Positions 33,154 through 41,089 of a DNA stretch of 64,000 bases are shown piece by piece (position 1 is the stretch's first letter; every line of letters begins with the position of its first letter). The translations under genes were made by a program, and so were the position numbers. The notes under the pieces are model-generated. The model was given only the letters and a program-made list of their open reading frames with translations, was not told where the DNA came from and made no database searches. The DNA is taken from contig CAZYXV010000007.1 of NCBI GenBank assembly GCA_964651475.1, positions 62,001-126,000 of the forward strand. Reading direction: 5' to 3'. Origin of the DNA: JBGSMF01 sp964651475. Its GTDB lineage: Bacteria > Chloroflexota > Anaerolineae > Fen-1058.

Positions 33154-34317
33154 GTGTCTCAAGAGCAAGTTGAATTATTGCGGAAAGCGTTTCCTGACCT
33201 GCCGGAAAACCTTTTGGCAGAACTGGCCCAAAAGGTGCAGAAACGCACGTATCCCATAGGAACCGTCTTGTGCAAAGAAGGCGAAATTGAAAATACCTTC
33301 TACATCATCTGCTCGGGGCGGGTCGTCGTCAGCAAGCTTTTGGATAGCGAAACCTCCCGCATTCTCACCTATCAAGGCCCAGGCGATTTTTTCGGCGAGC
33401 TGGGTCTCATCCACGAAACCCAGCGCGCGGCCACCGTCATCACCCTGGAAGAAACCCAGGTGCTCGAATTAAACAGGCAGGACTTTATGGCCTTTTTAGA
33501 AAGCAGCACCACCATGGTGACGGCACTCATGCGCGCGGTCGCGTCGCGGCTGCGCGACGCCGATCAGCGCTCGATTGCGGAACTGCGCCGAAAAAACATT
33601 GAACTCAGCCAGGCCTATCACGCTCTGGAGGCCGAAACGCGGCAGCGTTCCGAGTTCTTGACCACGGTGGCCCACGAACTGCGCACTCCCCTGACGACGG
33701 TTAAAGGTTACCTGGACCTCCTCGATTTGGGCCAGCTGCCCCACACTATGATAGACGGCGTCGTTGACACGCTTGCCAATAACGTGGACGCCATCGTCCA
33801 ACTCATGAACAATATCTTGTTCTTGCAAGAGATCGAGTTAATCGAGCCGCATCTCCGCCCGGTGGACGCCGGCGAGGTCGTCAGCCAGGCCATGCAAGCG
33901 GTACGCCTGGACGCCGAGCGGGTCGGCCTATCGCTGCACCAGGAGATTGACTCTCCACTGGAGCCGGTTATGGGAGACCCCGGCAGCCTCAAGCAGGCCA
34001 TCGTGGCCTTGCTAGAAAATGCCGTCAAGTTCAGCCCCAACGGCGGCGAGATATTCGTAGACGTGCGCTCTCGCGGGCAGTTCCTCGAGATCAACGTGCG
34101 CGACCCCGGCATCGGCATCCCGGCCGCCCAGCTCGACCGTCTGTTCGACCGCATCCAACATCAAGACGCTACAGGCGCTCACCTATCCAGGGGAGTGGGC
34201 CTGGGGCTTCCCATTGCCAAAGCCGTCGTCGAACAGCACAAAGGCTCTATCCACGTGACGAGCGAAGAAGGCAAAGGGAGCACCTTTACGATTCGCCTGC
34301 CTATTTCAAGCAAGTAA
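33154..34317 (+). CDS. Cyclic-nucleotide-binding domain fused to histidine kinase (1)
   Basis: 387 residues, GTG start with CAGGAG upstream. Residues 10-125 are a CRP-like cNMP-binding domain with the phosphate-binding cassette GELGLIHETQRAATV (Arg91 kept). A coiled linker (about 135-165) leads to a HisKA domain with phospho-His174 (VAHELRTPL), and a HATPase domain with N (ALLENAVKF), G1 (DPGIGI) and G2 (GVGLGLPIAK) boxes. No membrane segment or DNA-binding domain: a soluble kinase that may respond to cAMP/cGMP-like ligands. No response regulator is nearby. It is followed by a paralogue and divergent from the SPFH operon. Confidence 0.88.
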   Translation: MSQEQVELLRKAFPDLPENLLAELAQKVQKRTYPIGTVLCKEGEIENTFYIICSGRVVVSKLLDSETSRILTYQGPGDFFGELGLIHETQRAATVITLEETQVLELNRQDFMAFLESSTTMVTALMRAVASRLRDADQRSIAELRRKNIELSQAYHALEAETRQRSEFLTTVAHELRTPLTTVKGYLDLLDLGQLPHTMIDGVVDTLANNVDAIVQLMNNILFLQEIELIEPHLRPVDAGEVVSQAMQAVRLDAERVGLSLHQEIDSPLEPVMGDPGSLKQAIVALLENAVKFSPNGGEIFVDVRSRGQFLEINVRDPGIGIPAAQLDRLFDRIQHQDATGAHLSRGVGLGLPIAKAVVEQHKGSIHVTSEEGKGSTFTIRLPISSK

Positions 34318-34408
34318 CCCTCTTGTAACTTTTGCCCCCAGTCCAGATGTTACAATGCAGCCAGGAGCCTGTTTGACAGGACTCTACCAAAATCATCTGG
34401 AGAGAGTG

Positions 34409-35638
34409 ATGTCCACATCAACCGGCGCGGCAGGCTTGGTCCGCGCCGCGCACAAGACATTCAATGTGCAAATTTCGTCCGAACACGCTGCGCTATTACG
34501 CCGGGCATTTCCCGGCGTGGACGAGAGCAGCCTGGGGATATTGGCCGGCATGACGCGCGAGCGCAGCGTGCCGGCTGGTGTGCTCTTGTGCACCGAAGGG
34601 CAAGTCGAAAACACGTTTTACCTGATTTGCTCGGGGCGCGTCTTGATCAGCCAGCACATGGAGGGCACGTCGCGCATCCTGGCCTATCGAGGAGCGGGCG
34701 AGTTTATCGGCGAGATGTCGCTCTTGATTCAAGACAATCGCCGCACCGCCGACGTGGTCACGTTGGAAGACACCCGCGTGCTGGAAATAGAGCACGCGGC
34801 GTTTGTGCAACTGCTCCAGCGCAGCCCCAGCGTCGTCCTCGCCATCTTGCGCGTGCTGGCCGCGCGGCAGCGCGAGTCGGATCAAAAGACAATCACCGAC
34901 CTGCGTCAAAAATATTCCGAGCTGGCCGAAGCGTACAAAAAGCTGCAAGACAAAACCAATCGCTGGTCTGAATTTCTGACCACTGTAGCGCACGAGTTGC
35001 GCACGCCGCTGACCGCCGTCAAAGGCTACCTGGCGCTCTTGCGCACCGGCGCCCTGAAAGGCGAGGCGATGGCGCAAGCCATTAAAACGATTTCCGCCAA
35101 CCTGGACACCATCACCCGCCTGGTCAACAATATCCTGTTGCTACAAGAAATGGCCCTCATCACACCCCAGTTTCACCTCATTTCAATCAGTGACCTCGTC
35201 AACACAGTCGTGGATAATACACTGAACTCTGGCATTCCCCAGAACATTGCACTTCACTCCGAGATTGCCGCCGAAGTGCCGCCCATACACGCCAACCCCG
35301 GCGGCTTGCGGCTGGCGCTCGGCGCGCTCCTGGACAACGCCATCAAGTTCAGCCCAGACGGCGGCGAGATTCTCGTGCGCGCCTATGCCCAAGATGACCA
35401 GGTCAGCGTGATGGTGCGCGATGCGGGCATCGGCATCGCGCCCGACGTATTGCCACACATTTTTGACCATTTTCATTACGATGCTATGGGAACGCACCTC
35501 TTTGGCGGCATTGGCCTGGGATTGCCTCTCGTCAAATCTGTGGTCGAACAACACGGTGGCGCGACTCACGTTCAAAGTGAGCCGGGCCGCGGCAGCACCT
35601 TTATCCTCACCTTCCCCACCGCGCACAACACACCCTGA
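34409..35638 (+). CDS. Cyclic-nucleotide-binding domain fused to histidine kinase (2)
   Basis: 409 residues from ATG 34409 (GGAGAGAG just upstream); an ATG at 34355 would put the start in a likely promoter region (TGTTACAAT extended -10 at 34348-34356). Same plan as the gene before it: cNMP-binding domain (about 26-140) with GEMSLLIQDNRRTADV, HisKA with His195 (VAHELRTPL), HATPase with DAGIGI and GIGLGLPLVK. The N-terminal LLRRAFPGVDES matches LLRKAFPDLPEN of the first protein, so it is a tandem duplicate with an extra 22-residue N-terminus. It may form a heterodimer with the first. Confidence 0.87.
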   Translation: MSTSTGAAGLVRAAHKTFNVQISSEHAALLRRAFPGVDESSLGILAGMTRERSVPAGVLLCTEGQVENTFYLICSGRVLISQHMEGTSRILAYRGAGEFIGEMSLLIQDNRRTADVVTLEDTRVLEIEHAAFVQLLQRSPSVVLAILRVLAARQRESDQKTITDLRQKYSELAEAYKKLQDKTNRWSEFLTTVAHELRTPLTAVKGYLALLRTGALKGEAMAQAIKTISANLDTITRLVNNILLLQEMALITPQFHLISISDLVNTVVDNTLNSGIPQNIALHSEIAAEVPPIHANPGGLRLALGALLDNAIKFSPDGGEILVRAYAQDDQVSVMVRDAGIGIAPDVLPHIFDHFHYDAMGTHLFGGIGLGLPLVKSVVEQHGGATHVQSEPGRGSTFILTFPTAHNTP

Positions 35639-35663
35639 TCTCGCCAAGAAGCCTGACGCCTCA

Positions 35664-35691
35664 TTGACATACTCGCCTTTTGCGGTATGAT
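35664..35691 (+). promoter_or_regulatory. Promoter-like sequence overlapping the first glycosyltransferase start
   Basis: TTGACA (35664-35669), 16-base spacer, TATGAT (35686-35691). The -10 box covers the predicted ATG codons at 35687 and 35690, so RNA would start after them. Confidence 0.45.
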
Positions 35692-37825
35692 GAAGCGCAT
35701 CTTGTTGACGAGCGCATCGTTGGAAAAGAACACACATTCCACAACGCCACCCTTCAGGCTGGCGCATTATGCCTGGCGCACTGCGCCAGTGTTGGTTTTA
35801 CTGCTGGCATTTTTCCTGCGCACAGCCGCTTTGGAAATAACACCGCCTGGCCCGCGCCTGGACGAAATCACCGTCTTTATGCAAAGCGACCGCATTCGCG
35901 CCGGCAGCCGCCCGCTGTACGAGCCGGTCTTGGACGAAGAGCTATTGTTTCACTATACCCTGGCGGGCGCGGTCAGCCTGATGGGGCGGCACTTGATCAT
36001 CGGACGGTGGCTGGCGGGGGCATTCGGCATGCTGGCGCTGGCCACACTCTACCCACTGGCGCGGCGGCTCGGCGGGCGGCGGGTGGCCTTGCTCGCACTG
36101 GCGCTGATGGCCGTAGGTTTTTGGCCGGTGATGTACAGCCGCTTTGCCATACGCTTGACGAACCTGCTGCCTTTTGTCACGAGCAGCGTATACTTGTTCT
36201 GGCGCGGCTTGGAGCGGCCCGCCGGGCAGGAACGCCGCGCCGCGGTGGATTTGACGATGGCCGGAATGAGCCTGGGCATCAGCGTGCACACGTATGCGTT
36301 TGGCCGCTCTGCGCCGGCGCTCTTTCTGGCTTTTGTGGCGTACCTGTTCGTGGCCAACCGGCAAACACTCCGAAAATATGCTATTCCCATCGCTGTGGCA
36401 GTTCTCATCCCCACCCTCGTAGACGCGCACCTGTTGCTCTATCTGGCTGCTCGCCCCGGCACGGCCTATCGCCTGAGCCAGGTCAGCGCCCCCCTCGACG
36501 CACTGCGCCACGGCGACCCTGGCCTGATCCTCAAGTACACGTGGCGCGCGCTAACCATGGCCGTGTGGAAAGGCGACCCGGAATGGCTGTATAATTTTTC
36601 GGAACGCCCCGTATTCGACCCAATCACAGGCGCGTTGTTTTACGTAGGGCTGGCCGTGTGCATCGCGGGTTGGAAAACACGCTGGCGGGGCGCGCTGTTG
36701 ACGTGGCTGGCAGTGGGACTGGTTCCCATTATCCTCACCTGGCCGCCCGCCAGCTTTAGCCACAGCTTTGCCGCGCAGCCAATCTTTTACCTGTTAGCCG
36801 CTATCGGAATGGACTATGCCATACGCAGCACACCATACGCCATACGCCATATGTATTCCGTATTTCGTATTGCGTATCACCCCTTGGGGTCAAGCGCCAC
36901 ACTCACAGTGGTAATTTCAGTCGCTCTCGTCGCGCTCAATCTCGGCCTGACAGTGCGCGATTATTTTTTCGCGTGGCCAGTCCAGCCCGAGGTGCGCGCC
37001 GAATATCAAGCCAGCCTGACAGACCTGGCGCGCTACCTCGAAGCGCACGCCGACCTTTCCCCCGCTGTTGCCGGCGCCGCGTGGGTAGATACGTGGAATC
37101 CATACAACGCTTACGGCTTTAGCCTGATTTATCGCCGGGCCGACCGGCCCGTGGCCTGGTACAATCCCGCCAACGCGCTGGCCTGGCCGCCCGGCTCCGG
37201 CCCAATGGCCGTCGCCTTGCCGCGCATAGATCGCACTATCCCAACGCTGGCAACCGAATTGAGCCAACGCTTCTTTGACGACGCGCAACTGGTGTACGAC
37301 GAAAAATTGCCCGGCGGCCAGCGTGTCTTCAAGCTTTACCAGGCGCGCGGCCGGCAGGCGCTCGACGACCATCTGCTCACACTGGGCGCGCCATTCATCA
37401 CCACGCCACAAAGAACCCAGGTCATCACCGCGCCGGTCAACCTGGATAATCGCTTCAAGCTCCTCGGTTACGAGATCGTACCCAGCGCGCTCAAACCAGG
37501 ACAAAAATTGCGTGTTATCACTTATTGGGAAACACAGCGTTCCTTCCTGGATAATTTGATTGCCTTTACTCACCTCATTGGCCCGGATGGGCAACTCTAT
37601 GCGCAAGCCGACCAATTGGATGTGTTCACAGATAGTCTGTACCCCGGCCTGGCCTTTGCGCAATTACATCACTTGCGCCTCCCGCCTGATGCGCCGCCGG
37701 GCCAGTACCACGTCCAGGTTGGCATCTACCAACGCGGAAGCTTGCAGCACTTGCCCATCCTGGTGAACGGCCAATCCATCGCCGATGCTGTATGGTTATC
37801 TGATGTGACTGTGAATGAGCCATAA
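35687..37825 (+). CDS. GT39-like membrane glycosyltransferase 1
   Basis: 712 residues with about ten to twelve membrane helices. The catalytic-type acidic pair of the PMT/ArnT superfamily is in the first outer loop (PPGPRLDE, D59-E60). Later loops contain MYSRFAIRLTNLLP and FKLLG. After the last helix (about 405-422) comes an outside domain, ending in a beta-rich unit of about 130 residues (LLGYEIVPSALKPGQKL, FTHLIGPDGQLYAQAD, PPGQYHVQVGIYQRG) shared with its neighbours. Such enzymes move sugars from polyprenyl phosphate to proteins or lipids at the outer face. A repeat-derived loop precedes the final helix. If the overlapping promoter is real, TTG 35702 or 35720 may be the start. Confidence 0.8.
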   Translation: MMKRILLTSASLEKNTHSTTPPFRLAHYAWRTAPVLVLLLAFFLRTAALEITPPGPRLDEITVFMQSDRIRAGSRPLYEPVLDEELLFHYTLAGAVSLMGRHLIIGRWLAGAFGMLALATLYPLARRLGGRRVALLALALMAVGFWPVMYSRFAIRLTNLLPFVTSSVYLFWRGLERPAGQERRAAVDLTMAGMSLGISVHTYAFGRSAPALFLAFVAYLFVANRQTLRKYAIPIAVAVLIPTLVDAHLLLYLAARPGTAYRLSQVSAPLDALRHGDPGLILKYTWRALTMAVWKGDPEWLYNFSERPVFDPITGALFYVGLAVCIAGWKTRWRGALLTWLAVGLVPIILTWPPASFSHSFAAQPIFYLLAAIGMDYAIRSTPYAIRHMYSVFRIAYHPLGSSATLTVVISVALVALNLGLTVRDYFFAWPVQPEVRAEYQASLTDLARYLEAHADLSPAVAGAAWVDTWNPYNAYGFSLIYRRADRPVAWYNPANALAWPPGSGPMAVALPRIDRTIPTLATELSQRFFDDAQLVYDEKLPGGQRVFKLYQARGRQALDDHLLTLGAPFITTPQRTQVITAPVNLDNRFKLLGYEIVPSALKPGQKLRVITYWETQRSFLDNLIAFTHLIGPDGQLYAQADQLDVFTDSLYPGLAFAQLHHLRLPPDAPPGQYHVQVGIYQRGSLQHLPILVNGQSIADAVWLSDVTVNEP
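36816..36880 (+). repeat. Low-complexity ATACGCC-type repeat inside glycosyltransferase 1
   Basis: Repeated CATACGC-like units and their inverses (GTATTCCGTATTTCGTATTGCG), read as AIRSTPYAIRHMYSVFRIAY in the loop before the last helix. Confidence 0.6.
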
Positions 37826-39887
37826 ACGCCCCTCTACGCCTCACATTTCACGTTTAACATTCCTCGTCATCTTGCTGGCGGCAGCATTTTTGCGCCTGTG
37901 GCGATTGGACGCATCGCCGCCCGGTTTCACGCACGACGAAGCCGGGCACGGCCAAGATGCCATCGCCATTCTGCACGGCGCGCGCCCGCTCTACGAAACC
38001 ATCGGCTATGGGCGAGAGCCGCTCTACGATTACGCAACGGCGGTGGCTATGGCTATCTTGGGGCGCACGGATTACGTGGTTCTCCGGTGGGTTTCGGCGC
38101 TGTTCGGCCTCCTCACGATTCTTGCCGTGTACCTGTGGGTGCGGCGCGCCTTTGGAGTATGGGAAGCGATTCTAGCGTGCGGCTGGCTGGCGGGATCGTT
38201 TTGGGCCGTTTCAGTCAGCCGGCAAGCGTTGCGCTCTGGCTTGCTGCCCACCCTGCTGGCCATGGCCGCTTATGCGTGGTGGCGCGGCGCAGAGCTTGCT
38301 CCTGACATCTCTAACAAGCATGAGAAACGCAGCACATGGCTGTGGTTTGCCCTCAGCGGCGTGTTTATCGCCGCCACGCTGTGGACGTATATGGCGGCCC
38401 GCGTGACGTGGGCGCTGTTCCTGGCTTTTCCGATTTTTCTTTTCGTCGCCGAGCGGGCGCGCGTCAAACGCCACTTGGGAGGCATGTTGGTGGCGCTGGG
38501 CGCAGCGGCGATACTCGCCGCGCCCATGTTTATCTGGCTGCAGCAACATCCCGGCGCGGAACAGCGCTTTAACCAGCTTGGGCAGCCCCTGCAATTGGTG
38601 GCCTCTGGCGACTTGAGCCAGGTATTAGCCAATAGCCTGGAGGCGCTGAGCATGTTCACGCTGCGCGCCGACGACTTGTGGATGTACAATCTGCCGGGGC
38701 GCCCGTGGCTGGGCGCAGTAGAAGGCGCGCTGTTTTACGTTGGGCTGGCCATCGCACTCTGGAGATGGAAACAGCCACCTTATGCCTTTGCCCTGATGTG
38801 GCTGATTGCCGGTACAGTCCCCAGCCTGATCACGGGCGTATCGGCCAGCGCCACACGCGCCGTGGCTATCTTGCCAGTGCTATACGTGTTCCCCGCGATA
38901 GCGGTAGTTCAAATCTCAAATCTCAAGTACCCAATATCCAATACCAAATACCAAATATCAAACCTTCCCAAAATCATCCTCATCCTCGCGGCGCTGGCGA
39001 TTGTGTATGAAGGCGCGCGCACCTATCACGATTATTTTGACGTGTGGAGCCGCACTCCCGACGTGCGCGTGGCCTATCACACAAACTTGTTCGAAATCGC
39101 CCACAGCCTGGATCGGCCCACTACTCCACCCGGTGAAACCGTCGTATTGTCTTCTATTTATCCCGGACGTTACCACGACCCGTATACATTAGAATTGATG
39201 CTCGTTCGCCGCGACCTTTCGCTGCGTTGGGTAGATGGGCGCGGGGCGCTCATCTTTCCGGGCGGCGCGGCGCGGCTGATTGTGCCAGCGATGGCCCCGC
39301 TCGACCCGGCGTTGGAAGAACTCGTCATGCCGCACGCCCGCCTGGTCGAGCGACGCACCTTGCAGCCAGACGATCTCAACCCGCACTTCGACGTGTACGA
39401 GTGGGATAGCAGCGCGGCATTACAAGCCGCGCTGGCGCAAGCCTCCCCGATGACGCAAGAAACAGAACTGGGGCATACGATCGCATTGATTGGATATGAA
39501 CTGCCATCTCACATAGCCAGCCCCGGCAGCGAAATCGCTCTCGTCACGTACTGGCGTGTGCTATCGCCGCCTGATGCAGAACTGGACACTGTGCTGTTCA
39601 CGCACCTGCTCAGCCCTGGCGGGCAGCCGCCCGTGGTGGCGCAGCAAGACAAGTTCGACGCGCCCACGTGGAACTGGCGCGTTGGCGAGGTATTCGCCCA
39701 GGTGCATCGCCTGGCGGTTGGCAGCGACACACCCGACGGCCTGTACCCATTGGAAGTAGGGGCGTACACCCGGCCTGGGCCAACTCCCATCAACCCCGAC
39801 CCGCCCACCACGCGGCTGGTCGTCTATGTGAATGGGCAAGCTGTAGGCGATCACATTCTGTTACCAGCGGTGCAAGTGGCACGATAG
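37815..39887 (+). CDS. GT39-like membrane glycosyltransferase 2
   Basis: 690 residues, overlapping the previous gene by 11 bases. Acidic pair D41-E42 in the first outer loop (PPGFTHDEAGHGQD), then GREPLYDY, a conserved loop signature in this set. About ten helices; the last one (about 385-400) follows a repeat-derived loop (ISNLKYPISNTKYQISN). The outside part ends with the shared beta-rich domain (ALIGYELPSHIASPGSEI, FTHLLSPGGQPPVVAQQDKF, DGLYPLEVGAYTRPG). A sugar-phosphate-polyprenol donor is likely; the acceptor is unknown. The stop lies about 460 bases before the next intact gene. Confidence 0.8.
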   Translation: MSHKRPSTPHISRLTFLVILLAAAFLRLWRLDASPPGFTHDEAGHGQDAIAILHGARPLYETIGYGREPLYDYATAVAMAILGRTDYVVLRWVSALFGLLTILAVYLWVRRAFGVWEAILACGWLAGSFWAVSVSRQALRSGLLPTLLAMAAYAWWRGAELAPDISNKHEKRSTWLWFALSGVFIAATLWTYMAARVTWALFLAFPIFLFVAERARVKRHLGGMLVALGAAAILAAPMFIWLQQHPGAEQRFNQLGQPLQLVASGDLSQVLANSLEALSMFTLRADDLWMYNLPGRPWLGAVEGALFYVGLAIALWRWKQPPYAFALMWLIAGTVPSLITGVSASATRAVAILPVLYVFPAIAVVQISNLKYPISNTKYQISNLPKIILILAALAIVYEGARTYHDYFDVWSRTPDVRVAYHTNLFEIAHSLDRPTTPPGETVVLSSIYPGRYHDPYTLELMLVRRDLSLRWVDGRGALIFPGGAARLIVPAMAPLDPALEELVMPHARLVERRTLQPDDLNPHFDVYEWDSSAALQAALAQASPMTQETELGHTIALIGYELPSHIASPGSEIALVTYWRVLSPPDAELDTVLFTHLLSPGGQPPVVAQQDKFDAPTWNWRVGEVFAQVHRLAVGSDTPDGLYPLEVGAYTRPGPTPINPDPPTTRLVVYVNGQAVGDHILLPAVQVAR
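38910..38967 (+). repeat. Low-complexity ATACCCAAT-type repeat inside glycosyltransferase 2
   Basis: Tandem units such as CCAATATCCAATACCAAATACC, read in frame as ISNTKYQISN in the loop before the last helix. Confidence 0.65.
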
Positions 39888-39925
39888 TGAATGGGCAGAA
39901 CAACTATAGCCATCAGAGATTGAAC

Positions 39926-40183
39926 ATGCCTGACAAGCCGCTCCAGGATACAAAGACAATCAGCAACTTACATCGAGTGGCTTTTTTCGTCATCGGTTGC
40001 TTATGCCTATTGGGATGTTGTTGCATGGGAGCAATTATCTGGTGGGACGGATATTATACTGGGCGCGGGCACAATCTGCAATTTTGTTGTCATTGCGAGG
40101 GTGCGAAGCGCCCGAAGCAATCTCTGATCTGCAAGCGTACAGATTGCTTCGCCGCTCGCCGCAGGCGGAGCGGCTCGCAATGA
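39926..40183 (+). pseudogene. Small membrane-protein gene interrupted by a miniature element
   Basis: ATG 39926 opens a frame with a polar start (MPDKPLQDTKTISN) and one helix (LHRVAFFVIGCLCLLGCCCMG). From base 40085 it runs through a repeat element and stops at 40183. Beyond the element another frame gives a protein-like end (YPGGDMVGLVEGEWFTHTT..., stop near 40351). Removing the element with one copy of the flanking TGCAATTT joins the first frame to about 20 further codons, then a stop, so the gene may carry more than one lesion. The whole 39888-40348 region contains nothing else I can support. Confidence 0.45.
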
Positions 40184-40199
40184 CAGAATTGTGAAAAAT
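40085..40199. mobile_element. Miniature inverted-repeat element (GTCATTGCGAG family)
   Basis: Terminal inverted repeats TGTCATTGCGAG (40088-40099) and CTCGCAATGACA (40174-40185); inner inverted pair GAAGCAATCT (40114-40123) and AGATTGCTTC (40141-40150). An 8-base direct repeat TGCAATTT flanks it at 40077-40084 and 40200-40207, a likely target duplication. No coding capacity. Confidence 0.7.
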
Positions 40200-40348
40200 T
40201 GCAATTTATGACCGCGTGCAGTATACCTGCCGTTCAAGTATTGCAGGCCAATTACTTATCCTGGCGGTGATATGGTGGGACTGGTTGAAGGAGAGTGGTT
40301 CACTCACACAACTACCAACAACATAGATGAGGTAATAAAAGTCACCCT

Positions 40349-41089
40349 ATGAAAATCATTGTTGTTACAGATACACACGCAAACCTTCCCGCCCTGCAAG
40401 CGGCGCTCAAGGCAATACGCGCCGAAGGGTACGATCTTCTTTTCCACACAGGAGACGCCATTGCCATTGGGCCATACCCGGCCGAGTGCGTTGACCTGCT
40501 GCTCAATACACCCAATGCTCAACTGTTGATGGGCAACCACGAGTCTTACTTTGTGGATGGCTTGCCCGAGCCGCGGCCAGCCTGGATAAGTGAAGGCGAG
40601 GTAGAACATCAACGCTGGACACACGCCCGCCTCGGGCCGTCACTACGCCGGGTACTGGCGCAGTGGCCGTATCTCATGGAACAGGATTTTGGAGGCGTTC
40701 AAACAGTTTTTGCACATTATGGACTTGCACCGTCAGGGCGAGATTTTGCGCCCATCATCAAAAATCCGATTGCACCGGATTTGGACCAGATGTTTGCTTT
40801 GCATAGCAACGCCGCACTCGTGTTTTACGGCCATCACCATTCTGGCTCGGACGTGCAGGGGCGAGCCAGATACGTTAATCCCGGTTCATTGGGGTGCTGC
40901 GACAAGGCCGTTGCAAGATATTGCCTTGTAGAGTTTCATCGTGGGCAATATACAGTTGAGCATCACAGCGTTCCGTATGATGATACGGAGCTTTTAAGAT
41001 CCTTTGAGCAGCGCGGCGTTCCGGAACGGCAGTTTATCTACAAAGCCTTCTTTGGCGGGCGATTTCAGAGTCGAGAAAATCCGTCGTGA
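40349..41089 (+). CDS. Calcineurin-like metallophosphoesterase (YfcE/MJ0936-like)
   Basis: 246 residues with the full set of metal-binding motifs: D8-x-H10 (VTDTHANLP), GDAIAIG, GNHES, and GHHHSGSD. The size and VYGHHH-type end fit the Metallophos_2 group, which act as phosphodiesterases or phosphatases in the cytoplasm. The stop overlaps the next glycosyltransferase start (GTGA), so it is co-translated with that gene. Its substrate could be a nucleotide or a sugar-phosphate related to the pathway; this is inference. The start lies right after the repeat-disrupted region. Confidence 0.85.
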   Translation: MKIIVVTDTHANLPALQAALKAIRAEGYDLLFHTGDAIAIGPYPAECVDLLLNTPNAQLLMGNHESYFVDGLPEPRPAWISEGEVEHQRWTHARLGPSLRRVLAQWPYLMEQDFGGVQTVFAHYGLAPSGRDFAPIIKNPIAPDLDQMFALHSNAALVFYGHHHSGSDVQGRARYVNPGSLGCCDKAVARYCLVEFHRGQYTVEHHSVPYDDTELLRSFEQRGVPERQFIYKAFFGGRFQSRENPS

